Of a stretch of DNA of 64,000 nt, positions 46,430 through 60,500 are shown one piece after another. The DNA comes from Notamacropus eugenii (taxonomy: Eukaryota; Chordata; Mammalia; Diprotodontia; Macropodidae), in the NCBI RefSeq assembly GCF_028372415.1, contig NC_092872.1, positions 8,996,001-9,060,000 of the forward strand, given 5' to 3'. The position numbers and the translations under genes were made by a program. Below the pieces are notes generated by a model. It did not search any database and was not told where the DNA came from. It saw only the letters and a list, made by a program, of their open reading frames with translations. Positions within the stretch are counted from its first letter, which is position 1. Every line of letters starts with the position of its first letter.

Positions 46430-46980
46430 ACCCTTCCCCGACTACACAATCAGCAGCAAGTCATTCCATGGCGCTCAGGACCCTGGTCAGCCGCCTTTTC
46501 CTGAGTTAATTCACTGCGTCCGTGGAAGGTCCCGCCCCTCTGACGTCCGGGGCCGCTCATAGGCCTCACCACTCAGCCCCTTGGCCCAGTCACCCAATGG
46601 GATCGCTGACCCCGCCTCTTCTCTCCTATACTTTGGGGAGGGCTCTGGAGGCCGGGATAGTGGACTCTTCTGGAGCGCTCCAGCCTTATCCTTTGGCGGT
46701 CCAGCCCCAGGGCGGCCCCCGGCCCCCAGCGCCTGCGGACCCTCGCTCCGGGAGAAACTGTGGGGCCACAGGCCGGGCCTCTGGAGGGACACGTGGACCG
46801 TGGAGCCGCTGGGCGCCTTTCCCTATCTGGAGGCTCCCGGGAGGAGTCGCGCTCCTGGGGATCCGGTCTGAGGCTCACGGGCTGGCCCAGCTCTCCGGAG
46901 CTGTACTCGGGCCTGGAAGCTGCGGGTTAATTGCTTGGATACTTCCATAGAGGAAACATTAAATGCCTATGACGTAAGCG
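46430..46980 (+). promoter_or_regulatory. CpG-island promoter without an assigned gene
   Basis: GC-rich and CpG-dense with a GC box (CCCGCCCC, about 46530), TGACGTCC, and a CCAAT box near 46594. A usable-looking donor GAC/GTAAGC lies at 46973/46974. It may be the first exon of the decayed zinc-finger gene downstream or of an unrelated transcript. Orientation is not certain. Confidence 0.5.
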
Positions 46981-47364
46981 ACTCTGCCTAGCTCTTGGAA
47001 TTCAAAGATTAAAAACAGATGTCCCCAAGAAACACCCTGCGGGCTTCAATTTCCTGGTCTCTACCTCGGGAAGCAAACTTGGCTTTCTCTTTCAAGAAAG
47101 ATCACAGATACAGAGCAGGAGGCCATGGGTGTGCTGTTAAACGTTTAACAACCGGCCCCCAGGATGGGAGGAAGCATGTACACACGACCCACTTTTAATT
47201 TTAATCTGTGTTACTAACATCTTCTCCATCACTTAAGTGTAGACAGCAACCAAATGAAGCCCTAACCTGTAGCGTTTGCTGAATTTGTTCACGTTGAAGT
47301 TATAACAATGGTGTGAATCGAGATGAACCGACTCCGGCACACCCCTAACTGTAGGGAGACCTTG

Positions 47365-47640
47365 GAGTTCCATCAAGTCTGGCCCCTTCATTTCATAGAT
47401 GAGGAAACGAGTGAAGCCATTATAACACACACGTGGGTCTGCAACAAGCTTAGTGAGGAGGGGATTCATAGGAGAGATTATGAAGGGATTTGAATCAGTA
47501 GAACTCGGTAATGATTTGAGGGAAATCCAAGAAAGAATCCAAGATGACTCGGAAGTTCTTAGCCCTAGAGAACTGAGAAGATGAGATAGTGATGTCATCA
47601 AATGAACTGAAGCCCAAAAAGTCAGGGCCCTTGGCTTAGC
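47365..47640 (-). repeat. Worn MIR and CR1/L2-clade pieces
   Basis: CATTTCATAGATGAGGAAAC is an antisense MIR core. The following GGAAATCCAAGAAAGAATCC and GAAGCCCAAAAAGTCAGGG recall the antisense L2-clade LINE. A 172-codon minus frame through this region is chance. Confidence 0.4.
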
Positions 47641-47879
47641 TGGGACATTCTGGGAGAGCAAGGGCATGTGGGGAGGGAGTGCAAGGCTTGCTTTCTTTCT
47701 TTTTTTTACTGGTTGATTCTCCTTCTTCTGCCCCTTCCCTACCTGTGGCACTGCCTTAGGCTCTGTCCTGCGTGTTTTCCCTGGACTTCCTTGGTGATTT
47801 CATCAGCTTTCATGGCTGAATGAATGCTCATTGGTTAGTTGCACCTGTACAAATGCCTCTCTACGTGATTTCCAGCTGA

Positions 47880-48480
47880 ACATAGGATCATAGATTTAAA
47901 GGTAAAAGAAGTATCCAAGGAGCAGCAGATAGTTCAGCCTCCTCATTTTACAGATGAAGAAACTGAGACCCAGAGAGGTTAACTGACTTGCTCAGGGTTG
48001 CACAGTAGGGTGTCACAGAGCCAAGTCCTGTAACTTTCATTCCTCTGCACTATACAGCACTTTCATTTTCCTGCTTTGCCTGGAAACACCCACACCAAGA
48101 GAGTCCCAAATAAGTACTTTCTGCTAGGGTGGATTTGTGAGAAAGTTGTTATTCAGGCAACAAGATGTAGTGAAAAGCACTGGCTTTGGAGGGTGGGTAG
48201 GGTCTTGGGTTTAAATGCTCAATGTACCACTAGCTTTGTGAACTTTGGCAAATAACAGCCTCTTTGAACCTGTTTCCTCCTCTGTAAAATGGACATATTT
48301 TTAAAATTCCACTGGTTTATTTTCAGTTCTAAATTCTCTCTCACTTCCCTCCCTTTCCCCTATACATTGAGAAAACAAGAAAAATGAGAGCCATATAATA
48401 ATATTTTCACTACCTACCCCAAAAAGTTGTTGCAAACCTTAAAGTGCTACATTAAATGTGAGCCATTATTTTTATTAATG
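47880..48480. repeat. Two MIR-type SINEs, the second split by an L1 3' scrap
   Basis: 47880-48065 is antisense (TTTACAGATGAAGAAACTGA, GGTTAACTGACTTGCTCAGG). 48165-48480 is sense (AAAAGCACTGGCTTTGGAGG, CTGTTTCCTCCTCTGTAAAA) and is interrupted at about 48300-48405 by an antisense L1 tail. Confidence 0.7.
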
Positions 48481-48859
48481 TTTCTGCCCTTGGGGAAGCC
48501 AAGGAGACTTAAGCTCTATAGTATTAAGGATCTGACTACAGGTAACATCTAGGTTTTATACATGTCTGACTTAGGGATAACGTGTGGCCTCTGTTTTGGT
48601 TACCAGATATTAATATTTCTATTGAGTTCAGGCGTGATATAAAACAATCAGAAAAGAAAAAAAGGCATGGATTCATTAAGACATGTCTGGCAGAAACCCA
48701 AGTCCATCTCTTGCACCTACAATTTGCAATCAGGACAGAATGAATCAACAAATAAAATATGCATGCTCTCCAACCCCCAATTTGGGACAATTATGTGAAG
48801 CAGGATGGGAAGTATAAGGGTCTCCAGTTATAAAACATAGAACAGCGGGGCTCTATAGA

Positions 48860-49440
48860 ACAGGTCTTTGGCCTCAATATCTGAGAACCCAGGCATCCAT
48901 CTCAACTCTGTGACCTAGGTAAATAAAACAATATTTTGGAGTTACAGATTAATTTTCTTATCTCTAAATTGGGGTTCATAATAGTTGCCTCAGTTACTTT
49001 CCAAGGGTTGTGAGGGTCAAATGTGATGATAAAAATGATAATTAAAAAAAACGTTGGAAAGAAGTGGATTATAAAATTTTAAGGGAGTGCTGGAAGGGTC
49101 TCATAGGCCACTGAGTATAACCCCCACCTGAATCCCTGATACAACATACCTGACAAGCTTCATACAACCTCTCTTCAAGAACTCTTATAGGGGTAACTCA
49201 TTCAAAAAGTCTTTTAAAATAGTCTTGAAGAGTGTTTTCTCTTACATAATAGTGCCTAAATTTCCCATTAGCTCTCCACTATTTCTTTAGTTCAGCCCTA
49301 TTGGGACAAAGATTAAGACTAATAATTTCTAATCCATGTGATATTCTTTCAGTTCCCGAAGACAGCTTTTGATGCCTCCCCAGTTTTGTCTTCTCTAGAC
49401 TAAAGGGCCTCACTTCATTAAATCAATAAATAAATTAAAG
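48860..49440. repeat. MIR-type SINE (+) followed by CR1/L3-type LINE (-)
   Basis: 48860-49085 is a worn sense MIR (CTCTGTGACCTAGGTAAATA, GTTGTGAGGGTCAAATGTGA). 49086-49440 matches the antisense CR1/L3 pattern (CTCTTCAAGAACTCTTATAG, TTGTCTTCTCTAGACTAAAG). No gene is seen from 49440 to 50690. Confidence 0.55.
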
Positions 49441-50689
49441 AAATTCTCATGTGATGTGGTCTGCATTTCCCTTCCCAACACTAGTCACTGTCTTCTGGTC
49501 ATGAGTCAGCGTGTCTGTGTCACTTTTGAATTATGAGATTTGATGAATCTGAACCCATCCATCTTGGGTCTGCTGATGTTCCACCCCAGCCAGTGATGGA
49601 GGTATTGAAGGCAGGGACATCACTACTCCCTCTACCTCAGACAAGGTATGCTAGAGGGAGGGAAAGAAGGAGGCCAGTGTGTATACAAAGCCCAGGCAGC
49701 TCCAAGGCTCTGCAGTCACTGCTTGGGTCATGCAGCATCATCCAAAGGCAAGCAGCTACTTAGAGGAGTTGGGAGTTCCACTGAGATATGGCTAAGTTCA
49801 GGTCAACCACAGGCTACTTACTGCCTTCTGGCCTGCTCACTGTTATTGGTGGCTGGGAGCTACTGGTGCTCTTGAAGGCTCCAATGCAGTCCTGCATTCA
49901 AATAAACAGCTCCATGATGCACCACTGGCCCCCAGTGGAGTTCCAGTGAACTGGAAAGGAGAGCTGGGACTGATCCAGCCAGGATCAGAGTGAAGGATGT
50001 GAGAGGCCCCCACTTTGAGCCCCCATTAGCTTCCTTTGGCTCTGCAGATTCAGATTTTGGGGATTGATTGGAAGCGGTCTCTAACTTGTGGGTGGCCAGA
50101 GCTGAAGAAAGCAGATCAGAAGAGTCAGGAATCAAACAGAAGTTTAATTAATTTCAGAGTGAGGAAAATGTTTGCAAGTAGAAATCCTCCTGAGGAGGAC
50201 TTGACATGCTGGGGCAAGGGCAGGGCCCATAAGTTTAAAAACCACAAAGAGGTGAAACCCAAAATTGTCATTCTTAGGTCTTGAGTAAACAGTTTCCATG
50301 GCAGGCCCATGCATATAGACATCTTTGGGACAATACAGGCATTCTTGGGTCTGTGGGAACAGTGTCTCCTCTCTAGGAATTCTAAGAAGGAGGGACTTGG
50401 GAAGTATAGTTAAATTAACAGAAATAGACAACAAAATAACATGGATATTAAGTTAGAGATCACAGAGCTAGAATATGGTTTTGGAATGACAAAAGTCAGG
50501 ATGGGGCTGTGCCAGTATGTGGTTGATATGGAATGGTTAGTTATGCTTTAGAAATATTTCAACACTGCACTAAGACTTTTGGGACGCTGTGTGTATAATC
50601 CATAATCTGTATTTGTGTCACGTTCCCCTGATAAACTGTAGGGTTCATGATGGCAGGAAATATGTATTAAGATATGTAACTTCCTTAGT

Positions 50690-50935
50690 AAGTGTCAGAG
50701 ATGGAAGGTCTGGTGTGAGGAAGACTCATTTTCCTGGGGTAAAATCTGGCCTCAAACACTTACTAGCTGTGTGACCCTGGACAAGTCACTTCACCCTGTT
50801 TGCCTCAGTTTCCTCATCTGTAAAATGAGCTGGAGAAGGAAATGACAAGCCAGTCCAGTATCTTTGCCAAGAAAACCCCAAATGGGGTCACAAAGAGAAA
50901 TCTGAAAGGACTGGACAGCAACAAACAGCCACCAC
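50690..50935 (+). repeat. tRNA-derived SINE with RTE/Bov-B-like tail
   Basis: CACTTACTAGCTGTGTGACC, TTGCCTCAGTTTCCTCATCT, GCTGGAGAAGGAAATGACAA, then CAGTATCTTTGCCAAGAAAA, CCCCAAATGGGGTCACAAAG and GACTGGACAGCAACA. The tail block is that of RTE/Bov-B-mobilised SINEs abundant in marsupials. Confidence 0.85.
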
Positions 50936-52210
50936 AGCAGAGGTCTGCTCCTGGAGCCGCGGGGATAGGGAGAAGGGGACGAAGGAATCCTTGGAGCAAG
51001 AGGCAGGATAGGGGCACAGGTCAAAGCTAATGGGGCAAGAACAGATAGAGACCTGGAGCTCTGGGCCAAACCAGCGGCGCGCACGTGGGTACTCCCTGGA
51101 CGTCTGGGTGCCTGGGGGGGATGCGGGGGACCGTGGAGGTGATCCTGCTTCCTGAGTCCTCCCCAGCTGCGGCAGTCTTCTCTTGGACTCCCCCTCCTAT
51201 TTCCCCTCCGGACTCCTCGGGCTCCGGATCCCTCTGCGCGGCCGTTTGGTTTCTGTGAACGCTTCATTCCAGGTCCGCGTTCAGTTCCCAGATGACCCCG
51301 CCTCCTTCACCCAAGGTCCCGCCCCCAGGAAGGCGGGTCTCTCTGGCTCCGCCCACAGGCTCTGAGTCCTCCACACCATCGAGATGAGGGGTCCTCCAGC
51401 ATTCCTAGAGGGGAAACGTATCCTGAACGAACGGAAATCATCCCTCTGGCGCACTTCCAGCTCCCCGCCGTCTTTCCACCACTTCCGCTCTGAGGCCTGC
51501 ACCCTTCCCTTCTTCCTCGGCTGACCGGGGCTTCGTGGAAGACTTCCGGGAGGGGCGTCCTCTCTGCCCGCAGGCCTCTGCTCGCCCTCTGCTCCTGGGG
51601 CCCGGCCTCCCTCCAAGGGCCTTCCCCACTTTCCAGCCGGGGACCTTTCTCGCCTGTCGGCGGCTCGTGTCGTTGCGGAAGGAGGCCGGAGAACCGGGTC
51701 TGGACCTTGAGGAAGCCACGTGCCCTCGCGGAGACTCAGTTTCCTCCTCTGCAAAAGAGAGCCCCCTCCCCCAACGCCCGCCCTGGGCGGATGCTGTGTA
51801 AACTTTTAGGAACCGAAACTGTTAGGGGCAGGTCCCGGTGTGGGGCGGGCTCCCCAACCTTGCCTCGCCTCTCCCCGTCTCCCCTCGGCTGCTGGGTGTA
51901 CGGGGGCTCCCCTAGTCTGCCTGCGTGGCGGGGGCGGATGACCTCCGTGCTCAGCCCCCGAGCTTGTGCGGCCCCTTCCATGTAACAACGGCCCATCCGG
52001 AGGGGGTCGTGGGAAATCCCAGGGGCAGCACCCATGGCGCCTCCGAATGTGATCCTTCATCAGAGGGGTTCCTGTTGGGAGAGTCCTGGCCAAGGAAGAG
52101 GGAAAGAAGAGAAAGAACCCGGCAAGCCCCGAGGAGCAACACGAAGACTTGTTTTGCTTTGCCGCGGGAGCGTGAGGTCTGGGGCAGCTGAGACCAGGCA
52201 TTTGGTGAGG
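50936..52210 (+). promoter_or_regulatory. CpG island upstream of the decayed zinc-finger locus
   Basis: CpG-dense with several GC boxes (CCCGCCCCC and GGCGGG near 51315-51340, CCGCCC near 51350), ETS-type CTTCCGG near 51542, and CACGTG at about 51075 and 51718. It ends 400 bp before the KRAB-A remnant and is the best candidate promoter for that locus. GC-rich open frames on both strands here show no domain. Confidence 0.6.
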
Positions 52211-52613
52211 CCCCACTGTTGTGGAAAGGCCTGTTGCAGTCTTGGTGATCCCGTGTGGCTGCCTTGTAGTCGTGGGATCCTTGGCATCGGACGATAGGTT
52301 TTCAGTCAGACCCCTTCCTCTTACAGAGAAGATGGCAAAAACCCACTCAAGGCCACACAGCTGTGAAGTGGCAGGGCAGAGAACTCTCTGCAATGCAGAA
52401 TGGAAACTTAAGCCAAGCTCATCTCTTCTAAGCCAGAAGGGAGGATGTAATTTCATTCTTTGCCTCCTCTCCATATAGTCTCCTTCTCCAGCAGTCTTCA
52501 TGCATGTTTACAACAACATTCCCCTGCCTTTTTCTGTTACGTTGCCAGCTGTTCCCCCAGTGCAGAGACTAAGCCCTGGAGAGTTCGCCTGAGAGAGAAG
52601 GACTGTATTTCAG

Positions 52614-52741
52614 GTTTTGGCAAGTTTTGAAGATCTGGCTATGTACAGTCACCCAGAAGGAATGGGAAGTTCTCACTCCTGTTCAGCAGGCATCATGTAG
52701 GCATGTGATGCTGGAGAATTACAGTGATGTGATCTCCTTGG
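52614..52741 (+). pseudogene. Decayed KRAB-A exon of a second zinc-finger locus
   Basis: The acceptor TATTTCAG is kept. The exon reads SFEDLAMY, then after one extra base VTQKEWEVLTPVQQ, then CRHVMLENYSDVISL. At 128 nt it is one longer than the standard 127, exactly the frameshift. The expected donor GT after CTTGG is AT (GGATAAGG), so splicing is lost too. Confidence 0.88.
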
Positions 52742-53331
52742 ATAAGGCCTCTTCCCCACACTGTGACTCAGTCTACACTTGAGGGTTTTGCAGCATTCTT
52801 GCACTTTAGGGAATTTGGGATTTCTGATAATATGTAGCAGAATACTGGCTTTGAGGTTCCTAATCCCTCAGTCCTGATCAAGGATTACCTGTAGTCCTAT
52901 AGATAACAAGGGAGAACTTTGTTGTCTTGCCTCTCAGTGAAAGTCCTATTCTTGAGGATTTTTCCTCTGTGTACATTTTGCCTTATCTGAGCATCCTGGA
53001 GTTCCGTCAGACCTCAGCTTTTCACCCAGGCCTAGGATGAAACTCCAGCCCATTCTCCAGCATCCTAATATGTATGTCCAAACTTAATAATTCCTTACAT
53101 CTTAGGGAAAAGGCTGTATTCCCTCGTAAGTGAAATTATCAACTTTTTCTCCTGACCACATTCTCCTAGAAGCACAACCCTGTTCCTCTGGGCTTTTCTC
53201 ATACTTACTCTCTGGGTGTTTCTATTTTCTCCTCATCTGGGCTCTGCAGACACAGGGCTGGGATGGCTAGCAGAATCAGTTCTGCCAGGATTTAATTAAC
53301 CATCCTGTCCCATTGTACTCCCTTCAAGTAG

Positions 53332-53445
53332 CATTTGCCTTTCCCAAACCTATCATGATCACCCAGTTAGAGAGAAGGGAAGAGCCATGGATCATGGATA
53401 CAAAGGGAAATTTGGAGAAAGAAGACCTAATAGATGTCTGTACGG
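53332..53445 (+). pseudogene. KRAB-B exon of the decayed zinc-finger locus, itself intact
   Basis: 114 nt between a TAG acceptor and a strong GTGAGT donor, phase 1 to phase 1. It encodes FAFPKPIMITQLERREEPWI then MDTKGNLEKEDLIDVCT. Length and phases equal exon 5 of the intact gene, marking the two loci as paralogues. Confidence 0.85.
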
Positions 53446-53784
53446 GTGAGTGAATATAGACCTCATCCTTTCTCTCAACTTTTTAAAACTCAAAATTTTT
53501 GTGACTTTTTTTGGCCTTGTGCTCCAGTAAGCAAAATCCGAGTTCTGCCAACCCTGCTGGTTCCCATAGTCATTATTTCCTACCCCATTAGAAAGGAGGG
53601 AGATATTGATGGGGTTTCTGAGAGATAAACAGCCCTCCTTGAGCCCTCTGTATAAGGCAGGGAATCAGCAGTCAACTGCCAATGCTAATTTGTGATCATT
53701 TGCATAGGAAAGAGGGAGCTGCAACGTCCAGGAACTACATCTCTTTTAAGAAAGAGAGGGTTTGGGTGAGGATCTGTTCTTAGG

Positions 53785-53905
53785 TGTCATAGACTCCTTT
53801 GACAATATGGTATTTTCAGAATAATGTTTTCAAATACATAAAATATGTAGGGTTGTAAAAGAAACAAATTATGTTGAAATACAGTTATAAAAATATTGTT
53901 TTAAA
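53785..53905 (+). repeat. Ancient interspersed repeat B
   Basis: GTTTTCAAATACATAAAATA and ATTATGTTGAAATACAGTTA, shared with 31950-32105. Confidence 0.5.
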
Positions 53906-53914
53906 AAAATAATC

Positions 53915-54185
53915 CCAATGGGAAAGGGTCCCACATGTACAAAAATATTTATAGCAGCTCTTTTTGTGGTGGCCAAAAACTGGAAATCAAGGGAATGCTC
54001 ATCAGTTGGGAAATGGCTGAACTAGTTGTGGTATATGAGTGTAATGCAATACTATTGTGCTATAAGAAATGATGAACAGGAAGACTTCAGAGAGGCCTGG
54101 AAGGACTTATATGAACTGATGCTGAGTGAAAGGAGCAGAACCAGGAGAACTTTGTACACAGCAACAACCACAGTGGTAGACTTAT
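53915..54185 (+). mobile_element. L1 ORF2 C-terminal fragment
   Basis: GGGAAAGGGTCCCACATGTAC, then the frame YYCAIRNDEQEDFREAWKDL, MLSERSRTRRTLYTA. It lies in the last intron of the decayed zinc-finger locus and stops abruptly at both ends. Confidence 0.85.
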
Positions 54186-54519
54186 CCTTCAGTTACCTGT
54201 TTTACCCCTTACCTGCCAATTATTGCAATCACTCACTGTATCCTCAGTTGTTGACTATCCCTCTTGCTGCTGCATTGCAGCTTCTGTTCTCCTTAGGCAT
54301 ATGTCTGCCATCCCTAACTTTGCTTTCCAATTTTGATATTCTAACTACCCTTATTACATCTGAGAACTTTTCCTTCTCTTTCCTCATTCTTGATACCAAA
54401 TGAAGTCATTTTTTTAGGCATTCAAAAGACAGGCTTTTAAGACACTATTACCTTAGGACCAATTCCCTTTCACCAAGGATAGCCAATCAGTAACATTTGC
54501 ATGTTCTGTTTCCTATCAG

Positions 54520-56095
<1,576 letters not shown>

Positions 56096-56599
56096 TAACC
56101 TACTTAACTTTGATTAGCCGCTATCTTTCATCATAAACCTTCCTTTTTTGTCAGATCTGTTTCAGTACTTTCCCATGCACGTACTATGCTAATACTATTC
56201 ATATTTATACTTTTACCCATGTTCCTTCCCAAAACTAGATTACCTTTACTCCTTTGAACAATATCCCTTAAAATTTCATAGTGATCTTGAAGGTCACTTC
56301 TGGCTCTATATCCCAGTGGTTCAGTTTTTATAGCTCCAGATGCATAACAAACTTTTTCATCACCTATCATCTGACTGACTGATTCCCACCCTTTTCCACT
56401 AGCAAGGCCCCCCTCTTTTTTTTTGCACTGATGAGGGCCCCCACCACAGTTACATTAATTATTTGTTGACCTGAAATATGTTGACAGAAGTCTACCCAGA
56501 AATTAGTAGCACTTTTAAATCTATATTAGCCATGATATCTACATAAACTTTCAAAAACAGTGTTGCATATATGTGAGAGACAGTCTTTAAAAAAAGAAA

Positions 56600-56815
56600 G
56601 GAAATAAGTATTTTATTACAAGCCTATGTGTCGGGCACTATAGTAAATGCTTTATCAATATCTCATTTGGTCCTCACAACAGCCCTGAGAGGTAGTTTTG
56701 CAGTTGAGAAAACTGGCAGGGGCTAAGTGATTTGCTCAGGGTGGTACAACTAATAAATGTCTGAGACTGGATTTAAACTTAGGTCTTCCTGGCTCCAGAA
56801 GGTCTGTTTGTTACT
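56600..56815 (-). repeat. MIR-type SINE, near full length
   Basis: TATCTCATTTGGTCCTCACA, AGTGATTTGCTCAGGGTGG and AAACTTAGGTCTTCCTGGCT. The stretch 56041-56600 before it shows no gene. Confidence 0.75.
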
Positions 56816-56959
56816 GAGTCATCAATGAGAGGGACCTCTTGCAATAACTCTAGTCCCTGACTCACCTTAGGAATCACTGGTGGTCACTGAAGAAGGTATG
56901 TCCACCTTGATCAAAGTCACCATATTAGAAAATTATCTGCTAGTAGCTGTTTTTGATAT

Positions 56960-57560
56960 CACAGAATCTGAGGGTTGTATGAGACCTCCGAAGCTATCTA
57001 GGCCAACCCATACATGAACAAGAATTCCTCTATAAGTGGTCACCCATCCTTTGTTTGAAGACCTCTCATGAATAAGAACCCACTACATTGCAAGGCAATA
57101 TTCTACTTTAGATAACTCTTAATTGTTAAGAAGTTTTGCCTTATGTCAAACCTAAATCTTCCTCTCTACTACTGTTAGCCATCACTTTGTTCATCCCTCT
57201 GGCATACCTCAGTTCTTCAAATACTTATATAACTATCTTTTTTCCCCTTCAGGCAAAATATCAACTATTCAATCATATGGCATGGTTTCTAGTTCCATCA
57301 TCTTGATCATTCTTCTGGATGGCCTCTAGCTCACAGAGATCCATTTTAAAATGTGGTCCCAGTACTCAAGACATTGTGTGACCAGGGCAGACTGGTAGTG
57401 TTATCACATTTCTGGACACCATCTTATGAGCAACCTACGATTACATTAACTTTAGGCTGCTGTATCCCATAAAGGTTTATTCATCTTGAGCTGGCCTTTC
57501 ACTAACCATATTCCTAGATCATTTTTTTGACCAGCTACTATTTAACAATGCCTCCTTTAT
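56960..57560 (-). mobile_element. CR1/L3-type LINE fragment
   Basis: ATGAACAAGAATTCCTCTAT, TTAAGAAGTTTTGCCTTATG, CATACCTCAGTTCTTCAAAT and CCAGTACTCAAGACATTGTG follow the antisense CR1/L3 order seen at 34500-35965. Confidence 0.65.
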
Positions 57561-60500
57561 CTTGTACTTGAAAAAATTATTTTCTGAACTTAAGGGAAAG
57601 ATTTCATATTTATTCAATTTAATCTATGTTTATCTAGATGTACACATGAATATTACATGTGAAATTTAAGGGACTGAAAAAAAACTTGCATGAGAATTTC
57701 CTGATTTTATGATATACACTGGTACAATCGCTAACTTTCTATTCTGTGCAATGTAGACATGATCTTGACATCTAAAAGTGGAGAACGTCACATGGTAGCT
57801 ATGAAGAGCAGTAAAGAAATGGATCGATCAATAGACATGTATCATTTCCTATAGAAGGCTGGGTTATGAGATGCACAGTAGCTGCCCTGGTGGATTTGAT
57901 GTCTCCGAGGAGCCAAGGTGTTTCAATGAATAAGAGGTGTACCAGGAAGTACCTGAAGAAGGAACCTGGTGAGAATAAAATGGATGGAAAAATATAACCA
58001 ACATTCCATACCATCAAATTAGATATGCAGAATAAATGTTCAATTACTCTATAATGGATATAGTTCAATAACTTCAGCAAACCTCATCTTGATAAAAACA
58101 TTACCTATTTTAAGTTACATGAGGCCTAATATGTTTCGTTGACTTATCAAGGTTAATATAAGATCTTAAGAAGAAAAAAAAAGTGAGCCAGCCATGAATA
58201 TGTATGAAATGTACTAAACATGATACTTTTATTATGTAACAGTTATACATCATAAAAAAACTGGAAAACAAGCAATAAGCATTTGTTAAACATTGTATGC
58301 TAGGTACACAAAACAACAAAATAGTCCCTTCAAGGGACTTTAATTCTTTCAGGGACAGAAAAAAAAACATATAACATATATACAAGATAAAATTTTGAGG
58401 AAAAAAGTGTGAAATCTGAAAAAGAAACATCTGAAATTCTTGATTCCTTTAAAAAAAGCAAACTCCAGCTGGTTAAGGTGATGGAAGGAATCAAAATGGA
58501 CAAAATAAGTCATAATTAATAAAATCATACAGGGCTTGAAAAGCAAATTAGAGGAGAGAAGGAACCTCCAAATAAAGATATGGAAAATTCCTGGCCTATG
58601 TGGTCAAAAGAAATTCATCATACTGCCATAGCATGGTCTCTTTGGAAGGGTCATTTGTACAAAATAAAAAGATTTTGCTGCTCCAGGAACAGGATTAGTC
58701 TTACTCTTCTTTCTGCCCCCATCTTTAGAATGTGGGAATTGTTGGTCATTTCTAGCCACTCCCCTTTTCTCATGAGGTGAGATTTTCTAGTTACCTTCTT
58801 CAGCCCCTTGCCAGAAGTGGGAGAGGGGTCTCTGAGCATATGGACCATGAACCATGGGGAAAGCCCTATACACCTTAAACTTTAATTCTGTTAGCCTCAC
58901 ACCAAACAATAATTACTATTGAGCTTGCCTTTTGCCCAGGAGAAATCTGGATTCAAGCTTTTACTATGCTTTGAGAAGTTATGAGACATAAATCAATAAG
59001 ATTCTCTTTCATTTACTTTTGAGTTTCTAACTGAAAAAAGTCTTGATAGTTTCTAACAGACAATTCATATTTTTTCTCACTATCCCTCTCTATAGAGTGC
59101 CAGCCAATACCCCTCTCTCCCATCCTCAATAATCAAATATAAATCAAAAATTGCTATCATCATAGTTTTATGTTGAACAGAAATGTACACACTTTAGAGA
59201 ACTGGTAAGCTCCTAAATTGGGAAAAAAGGGCCCCTCACCATCTAGTATGGTTGCTTGAATGAAAAGTTCCACAATGACCAGTTTACCTAGGCAAGCCTC
59301 CCACCTAGATCTCAAGGTTTCTCTCTATGGTGGGCAGAGATGGCAACAGCATTAACTGTGCTCCAGGGACTTCTCAAGTGCTAGCCACAAGATGGATGAA
59401 TCAAGATATAATATAGCTCCAATTAAAAAAAAACCTTCAATAATCTATCATAGAAATTTTTCCCAATAATAGCAAATGTTATTTGGACTCATTAAATGTA
59501 AGGTTTCTGAAGTGTATCAATGAAAAATAGAAAATGAAGGCTCTGAGGTTGAATGTAGAAGTTAAATTGAACCAATGGGAAAGGCAATATTTATAAATAC
59601 TTTCGTCTTTTCTAAGCAAGATACTTTAAGAATAAAATTATTAAGGTGAAAGCCAAAGTTGTATATGTTGAGACTGATCTGCATCTTGAGGTTAGGGCTT
59701 AATGAAATAAAAAAATTTAGAGAAATTAATACCTACTCATCATTCTTAATGTATAGTTTTGGCACAGTAAAATGATCTAGGTGTTCCAACAAAAATTCAT
59801 ACTATATTAATGAAACTCAGAACTCATCACTTCAAGTACTAGTAGGAAAATTAATACTTCCTCATCAAAAATGAGGAAGAGGATTGATAGGTGTTCTCAG
59901 AGCACATGATGAACAGGTTAAAAATTTGCAAAAACTTTTTTGGAACAGACCTAAAAGCGTTGAGGATTAACAACATATATACAACACTATCATTGTTTAA
60001 TGTAATCATAAGTGGTTCACTTACCTATGAAATAGCTATGACCCAAAAATGGACTCAAAAGGCACTTCAAAGGCAACAACCTCAGGTACTCATACAGCAA
60101 CATGTTGACAAACAAGGCTGAATCATGTGGCTTTGATAATAGGGGTTTCAGGAGTAATTCAGGATTAGGTCACTTGCCACCACAAATTGCAGAAGTTAAG
60201 GATCCCTGACGCTGATTGATGCAGATAATGCCCTGAAATGATGCAAGTTGCAATATTTCACCAGTGGGAATTACAAAAATTAATTATACAATAGGTGGCT
60301 AGAATTTTACACCAGAAACTCACTATCCTTCATAGAGTGACAAATGACAAATTCCCATATTGCTAATAACGCCAGAATATCCTTGAGAATTGAATAAATA
60401 ACTTCAACTGGAGCATCTTTAGACCATTAGAGAGAACACTGTTGCTGACAACCACTCAACAATATTGATCTATAGAAAATTTATGAATAACACTTTAACA

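Noticed and set aside
46511..46950. Three overlapping open frames of 93-142 codons in the CpG island
   Set aside because: All are GC-driven, on both strands, and none continues into a supported exon.
47233..47751. 172-codon minus-strand frame
   Set aside because: Overlaps MIR and LINE scraps, no domain, no promoter or splice support.
51281..52501. Several open frames of 85-231 codons on both strands
   Set aside because: Same reason: CpG-island composition, no domain, mutually overlapping.
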